Below, piece by piece: positions 39,595 to 49,923 of a stretch of DNA of 64,000 nt (positions within the stretch are counted from its first letter, which is position 1; each line of letters begins with the position of its first letter). The translations under genes and the position numbers were made by a program. Under the pieces are notes generated by a model. It did no database searches. It was given only the letters and a program-made list of their open reading frames with translations, and was not told the origin of the DNA. This stretch comes from Pseudoxanthomonas sacheonensis. GTDB lineage: Bacteria; Pseudomonadota; Gammaproteobacteria; Xanthomonadales; Xanthomonadaceae. Where the stretch lies: assembly GCF_010093305.1 (NCBI RefSeq), contig NZ_PDWS01000002.1:124001-188000 (forward strand), read 5' to 3'.

Positions 39595-40719
39595 TCAAGC
39601 CTTGGCCTGCATCGACTGTACGAACCTGTCGAATAAAGGGGCCACGTCATGCGGCCCCGGCGAAGCTTCCGGATGCCCCTGAAACGAGAACGCCGGCGCA
39701 TCGGTCAACTCGATGCCCTGGTTGGTGCCGTCGAACAGCGAACGATGGGTCACGCGCACGTTGCCCGGTAGTGTGGCTTCGTCGACCGCAAAGCCATGGT
39801 TCTGCGAAGTGATCATCACCCGGCCGCTGTCGAGGTCCTGCACCGGATGGTTGGCGCCGTGGTGGCCGTGGCCCATCTTCAAGGTCTTGGCGCCGGCTGC
39901 GAGCGCAAGCAACTGGTGGCCCAGGCAGATGCCGAAGGTCGGGATCTTCCTGGCGACGAACTCGCGGATCGCGGCAATCGCGTAATCGCAGGGTTCCGGA
40001 TCGCCGGGACCATTGGACAGGAATACGCCGTCCGGCTTGAGCGCCAGCGCATCCGCAGCGGAGGTCTGCGCAGGTACCACGGTCACTTCGCAGCCGCGCT
40101 CGGCCAGCATGCGCAGGATGTTCAACTTGACGCCGAAATCGTAGGCGACGACCTTGAATTTGACCTGTGCATTGACGGGCATCCCCGTATCCAGATTCAG
40201 TTGCCCGTCTTTCCAGGGGTAGCTCTGGGTGGTGGAGACCACCTTGGCCAGATCCATGCCCTTCAGGCCGGGGAACTTGCGTGCGGCTTCAAGGGCCTTT
40301 TCGACATCGATCTCGCCAGCCATCAGAGCGCCGTTCTGCGAACCGCGGTCGCGCAGGATGCGTGTCAACTTGCGGGTGTCGATACCGGCGATAGCCACCA
40401 CGTTGCGCTGCGCCAGCCATTCGGGCAGCGCCTGCTGGTTGCGCCAGTTGCTGGGACGGCGCGGCACATCGCGCACGATCAGGCCGGCGGACCAGGCCTG
40501 GCGCGCTTCGTCGTCCTGGTCGGTGCAGCCGGTGTTGCCGATGTGGGGATAGGTCAGAGTGACCAGTTGGCGGGCGTAAGAAGGATCGGTGAGGACTTCC
40601 TGATAGCCGGTCATGGCGGTGTTGAACACCACCTCGCCTGCGGAAAGGCCGCTCGCGCCTACGGATTCGCCCTCGAATACGGTGCCGTCTTCGAGTACGA
40701 GGATTGCGGGTTGGGTCAC
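39595..40719 (-). CDS. carA: Carbamoyl-phosphate synthase small (glutaminase) subunit
   Basis: The 374-residue subunit hydrolyses glutamine and passes ammonia to CarB. The N-terminal domain has [25 protein letters not shown]. The class I amidotransferase domain has the nucleophile in [13 protein letters not shown] and His/Glu in [11 protein letters not shown]. The GTG at 40719 ([18 protein letters not shown]) fits the family start and length; the frame continues upstream into dapB, but that part has no CarA homology. It is followed by the S9 peptidase and carB. Confidence 0.95.
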   Translation of the reverse strand: MTQPAILVLEDGTVFEGESVGASGLSAGEVVFNTAMTGYQEVLTDPSYARQLVTLTYPHIGNTGCTDQDDEARQAWSAGLIVRDVPRRPSNWRNQQALPEWLAQRNVVAIAGIDTRKLTRILRDRGSQNGALMAGEIDVEKALEAARKFPGLKGMDLAKVVSTTQSYPWKDGQLNLDTGMPVNAQVKFKVVAYDFGVKLNILRMLAERGCEVTVVPAQTSAADALALKPDGVFLSNGPGDPEPCDYAIAAIREFVARKIPTFGICLGHQLLALAAGAKTLKMGHGHHGANHPVQDLDSGRVMITSQNHGFAVDEATLPGNVRVTHRSLFDGTNQGIELTDAPAFSFQGHPEASPGPHDVAPLFDRFVQSMQAKA

Positions 40720-40901
40720 TGGGCTCGCCTTGGGGGTGAAGGAACCCTGTCCCTCCAACTTGCGGCTGCAAGAAACCGCGAACTCGGTATTTCTCCGGTC
40801 CGTGGCGGTGGGTATCAGGCGAGCGAGAATTGTACGGGCGCGGGGTCGCGGGCGCCAGTCGTTTTTTCGGCAACCGGACAAAACCGGCACCGACCTGGCG
40901 C
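40720..40901 (-). promoter_or_regulatory. carA upstream leader with candidate -10
   Basis: The 182-base interval between dapB and carA holds TACAAT (minus strand, 40834-40829) about 110 bases before the carA GTG, a good -10 element. The -35 region is not convincing. The resulting leader of about 100 bases contains the inverted motif CTTGCAGCCGCAAG. Control by arginine or pyrimidines is expected for car operons, but no specific operator was recognised. Confidence 0.35.
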
Positions 40902-41618
40902 TCAGTTCAGCAAATCCCGGACCCGGTAGGCCGCGGCGGGCTTGCCGGCGATGCGCGAAGCCGCATGCAAGGCGCCGCGGGCGAAAATATCGCGGTTGCC
41001 GGCCCGGTGCACCAGCTCCAGGCGTTCGCCCAGGCCGGTGAACTGGACCGTGTGCTCGCCGACGATATCGCCCGCACGCAGACTGGCGTAGTTGACCTTG
41101 GCGCCATTGGCGGCCGCGGCTTCGCCCAGAGTCAGTGCAGTGCCGGAGGGCGCATCCTTCTTCTGGCTGTGGTGGGCTTCGACCACATCGCAATCCCAGC
41201 CCGGCAAGGCCGCCGCGGCGCGCTCCACCAGTTCGGTCAGTACCGCCACACCCAGGCTGAAATTGGAAGCCCACACCAGCGGGATGCTTTTCGCCGCCTC
41301 GTCCAACGCGGCGCGCTGCGCATCGCTCAAGCCGGTGGTTCCCGACACCAGCGCGGCGCCACGGACCACGCATAGATCGAGCACCGGGTCGAAGCCTTCC
41401 GGCAGGCTGAAATCGATGGCGACATCGAAGGCGGGAACGCCGGACAGTTCTTTCGCCGCGAAGAAAGGCACTCCATCGATTACCCGTTGCGCAGGCGATT
41501 TGCGGGTGACGGCGGCAACCACCTGGCAACCGCCCTGCTCCGCGCACAAGCGCAGCAGCGCCTCGCCCATGCGCCCGGAAGCGCCGTGGATCAGCAGTCG
41601 CACCGTTTGCTCGCTCAT
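40902..41618 (-). CDS. dapB: 4-hydroxy-tetrahydrodipicolinate reductase
   Basis: The 238-residue NAD(P)H enzyme catalyses the second step of the diaminopimelate/lysine branch. It shows the Rossmann start [14 protein letters not shown], the VSGTTGLS loop, the catalytic [16 protein letters not shown] motif, and a shortened C-terminus. The start at 41618 (MSEQTVRLL) is preferred over the upstream ATG at 41663 on family grounds. It lies 22 bases after the aminotransferase gene, and the 182-base gap to carA holds a candidate carA promoter. Confidence 0.95.
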   Translation of the reverse strand: MSEQTVRLLIHGASGRMGEALLRLCAEQGGCQVVAAVTRKSPAQRVIDGVPFFAAKELSGVPAFDVAIDFSLPEGFDPVLDLCVVRGAALVSGTTGLSDAQRAALDEAAKSIPLVWASNFSLGVAVLTELVERAAAALPGWDCDVVEAHHSQKKDAPSGTALTLGEAAAANGAKVNYASLRAGDIVGEHTVQFTGLGERLELVHRAGNRDIFARGALHAASRIAGKPAAAYRVRDLLN

Positions 41619-41640
41619 GCGTAGCTGTCCGTGCTCCGGC

Positions 41641-42846
41641 TCAAGCGGCCGCGGGCCGCGCAAGCGCGGCGATTTCCGCTTTCAGCAGCGCGCCGAGTTT
41701 CTGCATGCCGATCTCGATCTTCTCCGCGGGCACGGTGACGAAGGACAGGCGCAGCGTGTTCGCCTGCGGGTCGACCGCATAGAACGGCGCGCCGGGTACG
41801 AACGCCACGTTCTGCTCGATGGCCTTGGCCAGCAACGCGCCGCTGTCCACGCCCTCGGGCAGATTGACCCAGATGAACATGCCACCGGCCGGCTGGTTCC
41901 AGCTCGCTTCGCTGGGGAAATAGCGGTCAAGCGCGGCCAGCATCAGCTCGCACTGCTTCGCATACAGAGTGCGGATGGTGGGGATGTGGGCGTCCAGGAA
42001 GCCGTCCTGCACGGCTTCATAGACGATGCGCTGCGAGAACGACGGCGTATGCAGGTCGGCCGCCTGCTTGGCCTGCACCAGCTTGCCGTGCAGTTCTTCC
42101 GGCGCGACCACGAAGCCCAGGCGCAGGCCCGGCGCCAGCACCTTGGAGAACGAGCCCATGTAGATCACGTTCTCCGGAGCCATCGACAGCAGGCTGGGGA
42201 GCGCGTCGCCGCTGTAGCAAAGCTCGCCGTAGGGGTCGTCTTCGACCACCGGCACGCCGGCTGCGATGGCTTTTTCCAGCAATGCCTTGCGGCGATCGAG
42301 CGGCAGGCGGCGCCCGGTGGGATTCTGGAAATTGGGCAGGCAGTACATGAACCGCGCACCCGCCAGCTGTTCGGCCGTCAACGCATCGACGACGATACCT
42401 TGTTCGTCGGTCTGCATGGCCGAGAACGCAGGCTGGAACAGCGAAAACGCCTGCAAGGCACCCAGGTAGCTGGGGGTTTCCACCAGCACCTTGCTGCCTT
42501 CGTCGATCAGCACCTTGCCCAGCAGGTCCAGGCCCTGCTGGGAGCCAGTGGTGATCAGCACCTGGCTGGGGCGGATGGTCGCGCCATTCTGGCTGAGACG
42601 CGCGGCGACCCACTCGCGCAATGGCGTATAGCCCTCGGTGGGACCGTACTGCAGCGCGGCCTGCGGGGCTTCGTCCAGCACCTTGGTGCAGGCCCAGCGC
42701 ATGCGCTCGATGGGGAAGGTGTCCGGCGACGGCAGGCCGCCGGCGAAGGAAATGACCTCCGGGCGCTCGGTGACCTTGAGGATTTCACGGATCGCCGAGC
42801 TGGTGAGGCCCTGGGCGCGCTTGGAGATGCGGATGGAGGTAGTCAT
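41641..42846 (-). CDS. PLP-dependent aminotransferase (class I/II, 2-aminoadipate/aromatic type)
   Basis: The 401-residue enzyme has the fold type I signatures: ISFAGGLPSPDTFP, QYGPTEGYTPLREW, CLPNFQNPTGRRLP, EDDPYGELCYSG and the PLP lysine in GSFSKVLAPGLRLGF. These motifs match the LysN/ARO8-like group that uses 2-aminoadipate, branched or aromatic amino acids. It has no N-terminal GntR domain, so it is not a MocR regulator. It is placed between dnaJ and dapB on the same strand. A role as N-succinyl-DAP aminotransferase in lysine synthesis would suit the dapB neighbour but is unproven. Confidence 0.85.
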   Translation of the reverse strand: MTTSIRISKRAQGLTSSAIREILKVTERPEVISFAGGLPSPDTFPIERMRWACTKVLDEAPQAALQYGPTEGYTPLREWVAARLSQNGATIRPSQVLITTGSQQGLDLLGKVLIDEGSKVLVETPSYLGALQAFSLFQPAFSAMQTDEQGIVVDALTAEQLAGARFMYCLPNFQNPTGRRLPLDRRKALLEKAIAAGVPVVEDDPYGELCYSGDALPSLLSMAPENVIYMGSFSKVLAPGLRLGFVVAPEELHGKLVQAKQAADLHTPSFSQRIVYEAVQDGFLDAHIPTIRTLYAKQCELMLAALDRYFPSEASWNQPAGGMFIWVNLPEGVDSGALLAKAIEQNVAFVPGAPFYAVDPQANTLRLSFVTVPAEKIEIGMQKLGALLKAEIAALARPAAA

Positions 42847-42894
42847 GGGGCCAAGTTTACCGGGTTAACCGCGCCTGGGCTTGGCTCGCGCCAA

Positions 42895-44022
42895 CTACGA
42901 CGTCATCCGGTCCCAGAACGACTTGACCCCATCCAGGAACGTCGCCGACTTGGGCGAATGCCTGCGCGCGTCCTCGCCGGTGAAGGTCGCTTCGAACTTC
43001 TCCATCAGCTCGCGCTGTTCGGCGGTCAGGTTGACCGGCGTTTCCACCGCCACCCGGCAAAACAGATCGCCGGTGCTGCGGCTGCGCACGGATTTCACGC
43101 CCTTGCCGCGCAGGCGGAACAGCTTGCCGGTCTGGGTTTCGGCGGGAATGCGGATTTCCGCCTCGCCGTCCAGCGTGGGCACGCGCACGGTGTCGCCGAG
43201 CGCGGCCTGGGAGATGCGGATGGGCACTTCGCAGTGCAGGTCGTCGCCGTCGCGCTGGAAGATCTCGTGCTCGCGCACGCGCACCTCCACATACAGATCG
43301 CCCGGAGGAGTGCCGACGGGCCCGGCTTCGCCCTCGCCCGCCAGGCGGATACGGTCGCCGTTGTCGACGCCGGCGGGAATCTTCACCGACAGGACTTTCT
43401 CTTCTTCCACCCGGCCGGCGCCGTGGCAGGTCTTGCAGGGATTGCGGATGACCTGGCCACGTCCGCCGCAGTGCGGGCAGGCCTGCTGCATGGCGAAGAT
43501 GCCGCGCTGCATGCGCACCTGGCCGCGACCGCCGCAGGTGCTGCAGGTTTCGGTCTTGCCGTCTTCCGAACCGGAGCCATGGCAAGGCTCGCAGGCAGCG
43601 AGCGTGGGAATCTCGATGCGCTTCTCGATCCCGGCGACGGCTTCTTCCAGATCCAGCTCCATCACGTAACCGACGTCGGCGCCACGGCGCGCGGCGCGTG
43701 CCCCGCCGCCTCCACCGAAGATATTGCCGAAAATGTCGCCAAAAATGTCGCCCATGTCGGCCGGGTTGGGTCCCGCGCCGCCACCGCCCATGCCGTGTTC
43801 GAACGCGGCGTGCCCGTGCTGGTCGTACATGCGGCGCTTGCCGCCGTCGGACAGCACTTCGTAGGCTTCCTTGCATTCCTTGAACGCGGCTTCGGCGGCG
43901 GAATCGCCGGGATTGCGGTCGGGGTGGTGCTTCATCGCGCAGCGACGATAAGCCTTCTTCAGCTCATCTTCGCTGGCGTTGCGGGCCACGCCCAGGACTT
44001 CGTAGTAGTCGCGCTTGCTCAT
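42895..44022 (-). CDS. dnaJ: Chaperone DnaJ (Hsp40)
   Basis: The 375-residue co-chaperone stimulates DnaK ATPase and delivers substrates. It has the J domain with HPD (KHHPDRNPG), the G/F-rich linker ([14 protein letters not shown]), four CxxCxGxG zinc repeats ([32 protein letters not shown]) and the C-terminal beta-sandwich domains. Downstream of dnaK by 146 bases containing a partial intergenic repeat. Typical heat-shock operon order. Confidence 0.97.
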   Translation of the reverse strand: MSKRDYYEVLGVARNASEDELKKAYRRCAMKHHPDRNPGDSAAEAAFKECKEAYEVLSDGGKRRMYDQHGHAAFEHGMGGGGAGPNPADMGDIFGDIFGNIFGGGGGARAARRGADVGYVMELDLEEAVAGIEKRIEIPTLAACEPCHGSGSEDGKTETCSTCGGRGQVRMQRGIFAMQQACPHCGGRGQVIRNPCKTCHGAGRVEEEKVLSVKIPAGVDNGDRIRLAGEGEAGPVGTPPGDLYVEVRVREHEIFQRDGDDLHCEVPIRISQAALGDTVRVPTLDGEAEIRIPAETQTGKLFRLRGKGVKSVRSRSTGDLFCRVAVETPVNLTAEQRELMEKFEATFTGEDARRHSPKSATFLDGVKSFWDRMTS

Positions 44023-44168
44023 GTAGCCGGAAATTGGAAATAGGGAGTGGGGAATGGTCTAAAGCAAGTTCCGTACAACGGACACAAGAACGGGGAACCG
44101 GGTGTCAGGGCATGCGCGGCGGAGCCTCGCACTTCCAATTCCCGATTCCCCATCCTTTATTCCCGCTT

Positions 44169-46085
44169 TTACTTCTTTTCGTCTTCTTTGACTTCGGTGA
44201 ACTCGGCATCCACCACGTCGTCGCCCGCGCCCGACTGCGGGCCCGCACCGGCGTCGCCGGGTTGCGAAGCGGCGGCAGCGGCCGCGTACAGCGACTGGCC
44301 GGCTTCTTCCAGGCTCTTGGTCTTGGCTTCGATCTGGGCCTTGTCGTCGCCCTTCATCGCCGTCTCCAGATCCGCAAGCGCGGCTTCGACATTGCCGATG
44401 ACGCTGCCGTCGACCTTGCTGCCGTGCTCGGTGATGGCGTTGCGGGTGGCATGGATCAGGCTGTCGGCCTGGTTGCGCGCCTGCACCAGCTCGTGGAACT
44501 TCTGGTCTTCTTCGCGGTGCGCTTCTGCGTCGGCCACCATCTGCGCGATCTCGGCCTCGGACAGGCCCGAACCGGACTTGATCTCGACCTTCTGTTCCTT
44601 GTTGGTCTTCTTGTCCTTGGCGCTGACGTGGATGATGCCGTTGGCGTCGATGTCGAAGGACACCTCCACCTGCGGCAGGCCGCGCGGGGCCGGCTCGATG
44701 CCGGACAGGTCGAACTTGGCCATCGACTTGTTGAAGCGGGCCTGTTCGCGCTCGCCCTGCAGCACGTGCACGGTCACCGCGGACTGGTTGTCCTCGGCGG
44801 TGCTGAAGGTTTGCGATGCCTTGGTCGGAATGGTGGTGTTCTTCTCGATGATCTTGGTGAACACGCCGCCCAGGGTCTCGATGCCCAGGCTCAGCGGGGT
44901 CACGTCCAGCAACAGCACGTCCTTGACGTCGCCGCCCAGCACGCCGCCCTGGATCGCGGCGCCCAGCGCCACGGCTTCGTCGGGGTTGACGTCCTTGCGC
45001 GGCTCCTTGCCGAAGAACTCGGTCACCGCCGCCTGCACCTTGGGCATGCGGGTCTGGCCGCCGACCAGGATCACTTCGCCGATGTCGCTGGTGCGCAGGC
45101 CGGCATCGTTCATGGCGATGCGGCACGGCTCGATGGTCTTCTTGATCAGGTCTTCAACCAATGCTTCCAGCTTGGCGCGGGTCAGCTTGATGTTGAGGTG
45201 CTTCGGGCCCGAGGCGTCTGCGGTGACGTACGGCAGGTTCACTTCGGTCTGCTGCGAGGACGACAGTTCGATCTTGGCGCGCTCGGCCGCGTCCTTCAGG
45301 CGCTGCAGGGCCAGCGGATCCTTGCGCAGGTCGATGCCCTGGTCCTTCTGGAATTCCTCGACCAGATAATCGATGACGCGCTTGTCGAAGTCTTCGCCGC
45401 CCAGGAAGGTGTCGCCGTTGGTGGCCAGCACTTCGAACTGCTTCTCTCCGTCGACGTTGGCGATCTCGATCACCGACACGTCGAAGGTGCCGCCGCCCAG
45501 GTCGTAGACCACGATCTTGCGGTCGCCGCCATCCTTGTCCAGGCCGTAGGCCAGCGCGGCCGCGGTGGGTTCGTTGATGATGCGCTTGACGTCCAGGCCG
45601 GCGATCTTGCCGGCGTCCTTGGTCGCCTGGCGCTGGCTGTCGTTGAAGTAGGCCGGCACGGTGATCACGGCCTCGGTGACGGTTTCGCCCAGGAAGGCTT
45701 CGGCCGTCTTCTTCATTTTTTCCAGGATGCGCGCGGAGATTTCCTGCGCCGACAGCTTCTTGCCGTCGGAGGTGGCGACCCAGGCGTCGCCGTTGTCGTG
45801 CTGGACGATACCGTAGGAAACCAGACCGATGTCCTTCTGCACTTCGGCGTCGGTGAACTTGCGGCCGATCAGGCGCTTCACCGCGTAGAAGGTGTTCTTG
45901 GGATTGGTGACGGCCTGGCGCTTGGCCGATGCGCCCACCAGCACTTCGCCGTCCTTGGTGTAGGCGACGATGGAGGGCGTGGTGCGGTCGCCTTCCGAGT
46001 TTTCGATGACGCGGGCTTTGCCGCCGTCCATGATCGCCACGCACGAGTTGGTCGTGCCCAGGTCGATGCCAATGATCTTGCCCAT
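44169..46085 (-). CDS. dnaK: Chaperone DnaK (Hsp70)
   Basis: The 638-residue chaperone has the ATPase domain signatures [26 protein letters not shown] and [11 protein letters not shown], the linker [12 protein letters not shown], the substrate-binding domain and a disordered acidic tail ending in [10 protein letters not shown]. It binds exposed hydrophobic segments with DnaJ and GrpE. It lies between grpE (190-base gap with a long inverted repeat) and dnaJ. Confidence 0.98.
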   Translation of the reverse strand: MGKIIGIDLGTTNSCVAIMDGGKARVIENSEGDRTTPSIVAYTKDGEVLVGASAKRQAVTNPKNTFYAVKRLIGRKFTDAEVQKDIGLVSYGIVQHDNGDAWVATSDGKKLSAQEISARILEKMKKTAEAFLGETVTEAVITVPAYFNDSQRQATKDAGKIAGLDVKRIINEPTAAALAYGLDKDGGDRKIVVYDLGGGTFDVSVIEIANVDGEKQFEVLATNGDTFLGGEDFDKRVIDYLVEEFQKDQGIDLRKDPLALQRLKDAAERAKIELSSSQQTEVNLPYVTADASGPKHLNIKLTRAKLEALVEDLIKKTIEPCRIAMNDAGLRTSDIGEVILVGGQTRMPKVQAAVTEFFGKEPRKDVNPDEAVALGAAIQGGVLGGDVKDVLLLDVTPLSLGIETLGGVFTKIIEKNTTIPTKASQTFSTAEDNQSAVTVHVLQGEREQARFNKSMAKFDLSGIEPAPRGLPQVEVSFDIDANGIIHVSAKDKKTNKEQKVEIKSGSGLSEAEIAQMVADAEAHREEDQKFHELVQARNQADSLIHATRNAITEHGSKVDGSVIGNVEAALADLETAMKGDDKAQIEAKTKSLEEAGQSLYAAAAAASQPGDAGAGPQSGAGDDVVDAEFTEVKEDEKK

Positions 46086-46152
46086 GTTGCTTGCTCCCTA
46101 AAAGGTCTGTCTTTGGCCGGCCATACGCCGGGTTATGGATGGAATGTGGGGT

Positions 46153-46272
46153 TTAAGCCCTCCCCTTCAAGGGGAGGGTTGGGTGGGGATGGTGTTTGCC
46201 CGCTTCCGAGATTCATCTCGTCTGCTCGGAAAACCATCCCCATCCCGCCTTCCCCTTGAAGGGGAAGGAGAT
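46153..46272. repeat. Long inverted repeat between grpE and dnaK
   Basis: CCCTCCCCTTCAAGGGGAGG at the left and CCTTCCCCTTGAAGGGGAAGG at the right are themselves palindromic. Together with GGTGGGGATGG and CCATCCCCATCC they form a large imperfect inverted repeat around the centre TTCCGAGATTCATCTCGTCTG. It looks like a dispersed intergenic repeat; related CTCCCCTT hairpins occur at 49674 and 58640. It could lower read-through or stabilise the grpE message. Confidence 0.65.
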
Positions 46273-46274
46273 AG

Positions 46275-46805
46275 TCAGTCGTGCTTGGCCACCACGACCA
46301 GCGCGGGCCGCAGCAGGCGGTCGTTGAGCAGATAGCCCTTCTGGAACACCTGAACCACGCTGTCGGGGGCCGCGCCCGGCGCTTCCACATGGCTGACGGC
46401 TTGATGGAATTCCGGATTGAATGCTTCGCCGGTGGGATCGATCATGCTCAAGCCATTGTCCGCGGCGACTTTCAGCAGTTGACGGAAGGTCAGCTCCAGG
46501 CCGTCGTGCAACGGGCCTGGCTCCTTGCCCGCTGCGGCCAAACCCGCGTCCAGGCTGTCGAAGACCGGCAGCAGGTCCGACAGCAGGCGTTCGTTGGCGA
46601 ACTTGCGCAACTGCTCCAGGTCCCGGCTCACGCGCTTGCGCTGGTTCTCCAGGTCGGCGCGTTCGCGGAGCACGTCGGCGCGGGTCTGTTCCAGCTCGGC
46701 GCGCAGCTGCTCCACTTCGTTGGCCAACTGGTTTTCAAGGTTGTTTTCCCCGCCTTCGGCGATATCGTCGGGCGCGGAATCGGATTGATTTGGGCTGTGG
46801 GTCAT
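46275..46805 (-). CDS. grpE: Nucleotide exchange factor GrpE
   Basis: The 176-residue protein releases ADP from DnaK. It has an acidic disordered N-terminus, a long coiled coil ([20 protein letters not shown]...[20 protein letters not shown]) and the C-terminal beta domain with [16 protein letters not shown] and [23 protein letters not shown]. Normal length; located between hrcA and dnaK. Confidence 0.96.
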   Translation of the reverse strand: MTHSPNQSDSAPDDIAEGGENNLENQLANEVEQLRAELEQTRADVLRERADLENQRKRVSRDLEQLRKFANERLLSDLLPVFDSLDAGLAAAGKEPGPLHDGLELTFRQLLKVAADNGLSMIDPTGEAFNPEFHQAVSHVEAPGAAPDSVVQVFQKGYLLNDRLLRPALVVVAKHD

Positions 46806-46855
46806 GCGGGCTTCCGTGGCGGGCCGTCCCCGGTAACGGACGGCGTAAGACGAAC

Positions 46856-47905
46856 CTATGGGGTCTGCGCTTCAGGATTCAAGGCGGAGCCCAGCGCATC
46901 GGCGGCGGCCTGGACCACCGGAATCACTCTTTCGTACGCCATCCGGGTGGGCCCGATCACCCCCAGCACGCCCAGCACCTGCCCGCCCGCGATATACGGC
47001 GCGGTCACCACCGAGACTCCATCCAGCGGAGCCAGGCCGGTTTCCTCGCCGATGAAAATGCGCACGCCCGGGGCCTGCAGAGTGCGCTCCAGCAATTGCA
47101 GGATCTCGCGCTTGCGCGCGAAGGTCTCGAACAGCTCCCGCAGCCGGTCCAGGTCCGACAGGTCCTGTACGCCGATCAGCCGGGTCTGCCCGGTCAGCAC
47201 CATGTCCTCGCCCGCCGGAACGAAGGCGTGTTCGGCCAACTCCACGGTATGGGCCAGCAGCCCCTCCATCTCGGACTGGGCGTTGCGCAGGTCGCGCAGC
47301 AGCGTCGCGCGTATTTCGGACAATGGCCGGCCCGCGAAATTGGAATTCAGGTAGTTGGCGACCCGCTCCAGTTCGGAAGGGTCGTAGGTGCGGCGCGGCT
47401 CGATCACCCGGTTCTGCACGTCGTTGTCGGCGAATACCAGGATCGCCAGCACCCGGCGCCCGTCCAGCGGCACGAAATCGATGTGGCGGAAGGCGAACTG
47501 CTCGCGCTTGGGGGCGCTGACCACGCCGACGAAATGGGTCATGGCCGAAAGCAGTTCCGACGCATTGCCCAGCAACGCCTGGGTGCCGACGCCGGCCGGC
47601 AGTTCGGAGCGCAGGCGCGCCACTTCGCCCTCGCCCAGCGGCTTCATCTGCACCAGGCTGTCCACGAACATGCGGTAGCCCTGCGCGGTGGGAATGCGCC
47701 CGGCCGAAGTATGCGGCGAAGCCAACAGGCCGATTTCCTCCAGGTCGCCCAGGATGTTGCGGATGGTGGCGGCGCTGACGTCCAGCCCCGCGTGCCTGGC
47801 CAGCGTCTGCGAGCCGACCGGCTCGCCATCGCGGATATAGCGCGATATCAGCGTGCGCAGCAGATGCCGGGCACGGGGGTCGAGGGAGACGGGCTGGGAC
47901 GACAT
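46856..47905 (-). CDS. hrcA: Heat-inducible repressor HrcA
   Basis: The 349-residue repressor has an N-terminal winged HTH ([33 protein letters not shown]), a GAF-like middle and the [16 protein letters not shown] end. HrcA binds CIRCE elements and needs GroEL for activity. The ATG at 47905 ([16 protein letters not shown]) suits the family. It heads hrcA-grpE-dnaK-dnaJ. No CIRCE-type TTAGCACTC repeat was seen upstream, so this operon may be driven by sigma-32 with CIRCE elsewhere (for example at groESL). Confidence 0.95.
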   Translation of the reverse strand: MSSQPVSLDPRARHLLRTLISRYIRDGEPVGSQTLARHAGLDVSAATIRNILGDLEEIGLLASPHTSAGRIPTAQGYRMFVDSLVQMKPLGEGEVARLRSELPAGVGTQALLGNASELLSAMTHFVGVVSAPKREQFAFRHIDFVPLDGRRVLAILVFADNDVQNRVIEPRRTYDPSELERVANYLNSNFAGRPLSEIRATLLRDLRNAQSEMEGLLAHTVELAEHAFVPAGEDMVLTGQTRLIGVQDLSDLDRLRELFETFARKREILQLLERTLQAPGVRIFIGEETGLAPLDGVSVVTAPYIAGGQVLGVLGVIGPTRMAYERVIPVVQAAADALGSALNPEAQTP

Positions 47906-48001
47906 GCGGGATAGATAGCCCCAGCCGGTGCCCATTGCAAGCCGCGGCGTCCGAAACCTCCGTCTCAGACGTTGCGCCGCATGCCACTACAATGCGCAGC
48001 C

Positions 48002-49669
48002 ATGCTCAGACACCTCGCCCTCAAGGATTTCGCCGTCGTCCGCTCCGCCGAACTGGAGTTCGGCCCGGGCATGACCGTAATTTCAGGCGAAACCGGCGCA
48101 GGCAAGTCCTTGCTGGTGGACGCCCTGGGTTTTCTTTCCGGCCTGCGCGCCGACAGCGGCGTGGTGCGCCATGGCGCCGAGCGCGCCGAACTCTCCGCCG
48201 AGTTCGGTCTGGACGACGCCTCCCCCGCCCTGGCCTGGCTGCACGAGAACGAACTGGACGACGGCAGGGATTGCCAGCTGCGCCGGGTGATCCGTGCCGA
48301 TGGCGGCTCGCGCGCGTTCATCAACGGCCGCAGCGTCACCCTGGCCCAGCTGACCGAACTGGCCGGCCTGCTGGTGGAAATCCATGGCCAGCACGAACAT
48401 CAGGCGCTGCTGTCGCGCCACAGCCAGCTGGAGCTGCTGGACGCCTACGCGCGCAACGAATCCGAACGCGCCGCTGTCCGCAACGCCGCGCAGGCCTGGA
48501 GCGCTTTGCTGCACGAACGCGACACCCTCTCCCGGCAAGGCGACGTGTCGGACCGAATCAATTACCTGGAACATCAATTCAAGGAACTGGAGCGAGAAGA
48601 ATTGGCCGCGGCGGCCATCGAATCGCTGTCGGCCAGCCACCGCCGCCAAGCCCATGCCTCGGGCCTGATCGACGCCTGCAACGCCGCCTTCGCGCGTCTG
48701 GCAGGCGAGGAAGCGCCTTCGGTTTCCAGGCAGTTGCAGCAGACCCGCAGCGAACTGGCGCGCATGGCCGAGCACGAGCCGCGTCTTGGCGAAGTCGATG
48801 CGCTGCTGGAAAGCGCCAATATCCAACTGGACGAAGCGCTGGTGGTGCTGGACAAGGTGCGCGACGACCTCGACGCCGATCCGGCGCAATTCATGGAGTT
48901 GGAACGCAAGCTCACCCGTATCCACGACCTGGCGCGCAAGCACCGGGTCGCGCCGGAGCAGCTAGAGACGCGCCGCGACGCCATCGCTGCGGAACTGGAT
49001 GGCTTGCGCGGCGCCGGGGAGCGCCTGCTCGGCTTGAATACCGAAATCGCCTCGGCCACCACTGCGTGGCGCGATGCCGCCGCTAAATTGAGCAAGACCC
49101 GCCAGAGATCCGCCGACAAACTCGCCAAGGCGACCGCCGCGCTGATCGCCGAGCTCGGCATGGGCGGGGGCCGCTTCGAGATCGCGCTGGAAGCCAACGA
49201 AACCGAGCGCGCCGACCCGCTGGGCGGCGAGCGGGTGGAATTCCTGGTGTCTGCCAATGCCGGCCAACCCCCGCGTGCGCTGCGCAAGGTGGCTTCCGGC
49301 GGCGAGCTCTCGCGCATCTCGCTGGCCATCGAAGTGGCGGCGCTGGGGCTGGACGCGGTGCCGACCATGGTCTTCGATGAAGTGGATTCGGGCATCGGCG
49401 GCGCGGTTTCGGACATCGTCGGGCAGAAACTGCGTGCCCTGGGCGAAAAGCGCCAGGTGTTGTGCGTGACCCACCTGCCGCAAGTCGCGGCGCAGGGCCA
49501 TGCGCACTACCGCGTCAGCAAGGCGCCGGTGGACGGCATGACCCAAAGCTCTGTGGAATTGCTGCGCGCGAAAGATCGGGAAGAAGAACTCGCCCGCATG
49601 CTGGGTGGCGTGGAAGTGAGCAAGGAAGCGCGCGCGGCGGCGAAGCGGCTGTTGAGCGACGTGGCGTGA
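48002..49669 (+). CDS. recN: DNA repair protein RecN
   Basis: The 555-residue SMC-like ATPase helps repair double-strand breaks. It has Walker A GETGAGKSLLVDAL (about residue 30-43), long coiled-coil arms, the ABC signature ASGGELSRISLA and Walker B MVFDEVDSGIGG. Divergent from hrcA. The ATG at 48002 (LRHLALKDFAVV) is the conserved start; an upstream ATG at 47972 is out of family. It is normally SOS-controlled, but no clear LexA box was recognised in the short upstream region. Confidence 0.96.
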   Translation: MLRHLALKDFAVVRSAELEFGPGMTVISGETGAGKSLLVDALGFLSGLRADSGVVRHGAERAELSAEFGLDDASPALAWLHENELDDGRDCQLRRVIRADGGSRAFINGRSVTLAQLTELAGLLVEIHGQHEHQALLSRHSQLELLDAYARNESERAAVRNAAQAWSALLHERDTLSRQGDVSDRINYLEHQFKELEREELAAAAIESLSASHRRQAHASGLIDACNAAFARLAGEEAPSVSRQLQQTRSELARMAEHEPRLGEVDALLESANIQLDEALVVLDKVRDDLDADPAQFMELERKLTRIHDLARKHRVAPEQLETRRDAIAAELDGLRGAGERLLGLNTEIASATTAWRDAAAKLSKTRQRSADKLAKATAALIAELGMGGGRFEIALEANETERADPLGGERVEFLVSANAGQPPRALRKVASGGELSRISLAIEVAALGLDAVPTMVFDEVDSGIGGAVSDIVGQKLRALGEKRQVLCVTHLPQVAAQGHAHYRVSKAPVDGMTQSSVELLRAKDREEELARMLGGVEVSKEARAAAKRLLSDVA

Positions 49670-49673
49670 ATCC

Positions 49674-49923
49674 ACCTCTCCCCTTGTGGGAGAGGTCGGC
49701 GCGCGAAGCGTGCCGGGAGAGGGGCTGGTGGAGAGGTGAATACTTCCGACCGCAGCCATCAAGCCGTGTTCGCTAGATCATCTGTAGTCCTGACTGTTAA
49801 GGCGTACCACTCCGCTCGCCCTCTTCCGCCCCCGTATCAAGTACAGGGCAAGCTCTACGGGCACCCCGTATCGAGTACGGGGCAGGCTCTTCTCCCGCAA
49901 GGGGAGAAGGGAAAAGCACAACC
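49674..49923. repeat. 250-base recN-fur intergenic gap filled with REP-like repeats
   Basis: No gene is seen. The stretch holds CCTCTCCCCTTGTGGGAGAGG with a following GGGAGAGGGGCTGG (about 49674-49728). A second block follows with tandem units CCCGTATCAAGTACAGGGCA and CCCGTATCGAGTACGGGGCA (about 49832-49890) and CTTCTCCCGCAAGGGGAGAAG (about 49889-49910). It separates two convergent genes, so the hairpins may act as terminators. The style matches dispersed intergenic repeats of xanthomonads. Confidence 0.6.

Noticed and set aside
41092-46259. Long plus-strand frames (983 and 741 codons) opposite dapB, aminotransferase, dnaJ and dnaK
   Set aside because: These are shadows of well-recognised minus-strand genes with no signal, motif or ribosome site of their own.
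47988-47993. TACAAT as -10 for recN, giving a nearly leaderless message
   Set aside because: No acceptable -35 at 16-18 bases and only 8 bases to the ATG; not enough to call a promoter.
49832-49910. Tandem CCCGTATC...GTACGGGGCA units considered as a CRISPR remnant
   Set aside because: Only two imperfect units with no unique spacers of constant length and no cas genes; fits intergenic REP-like repeats.
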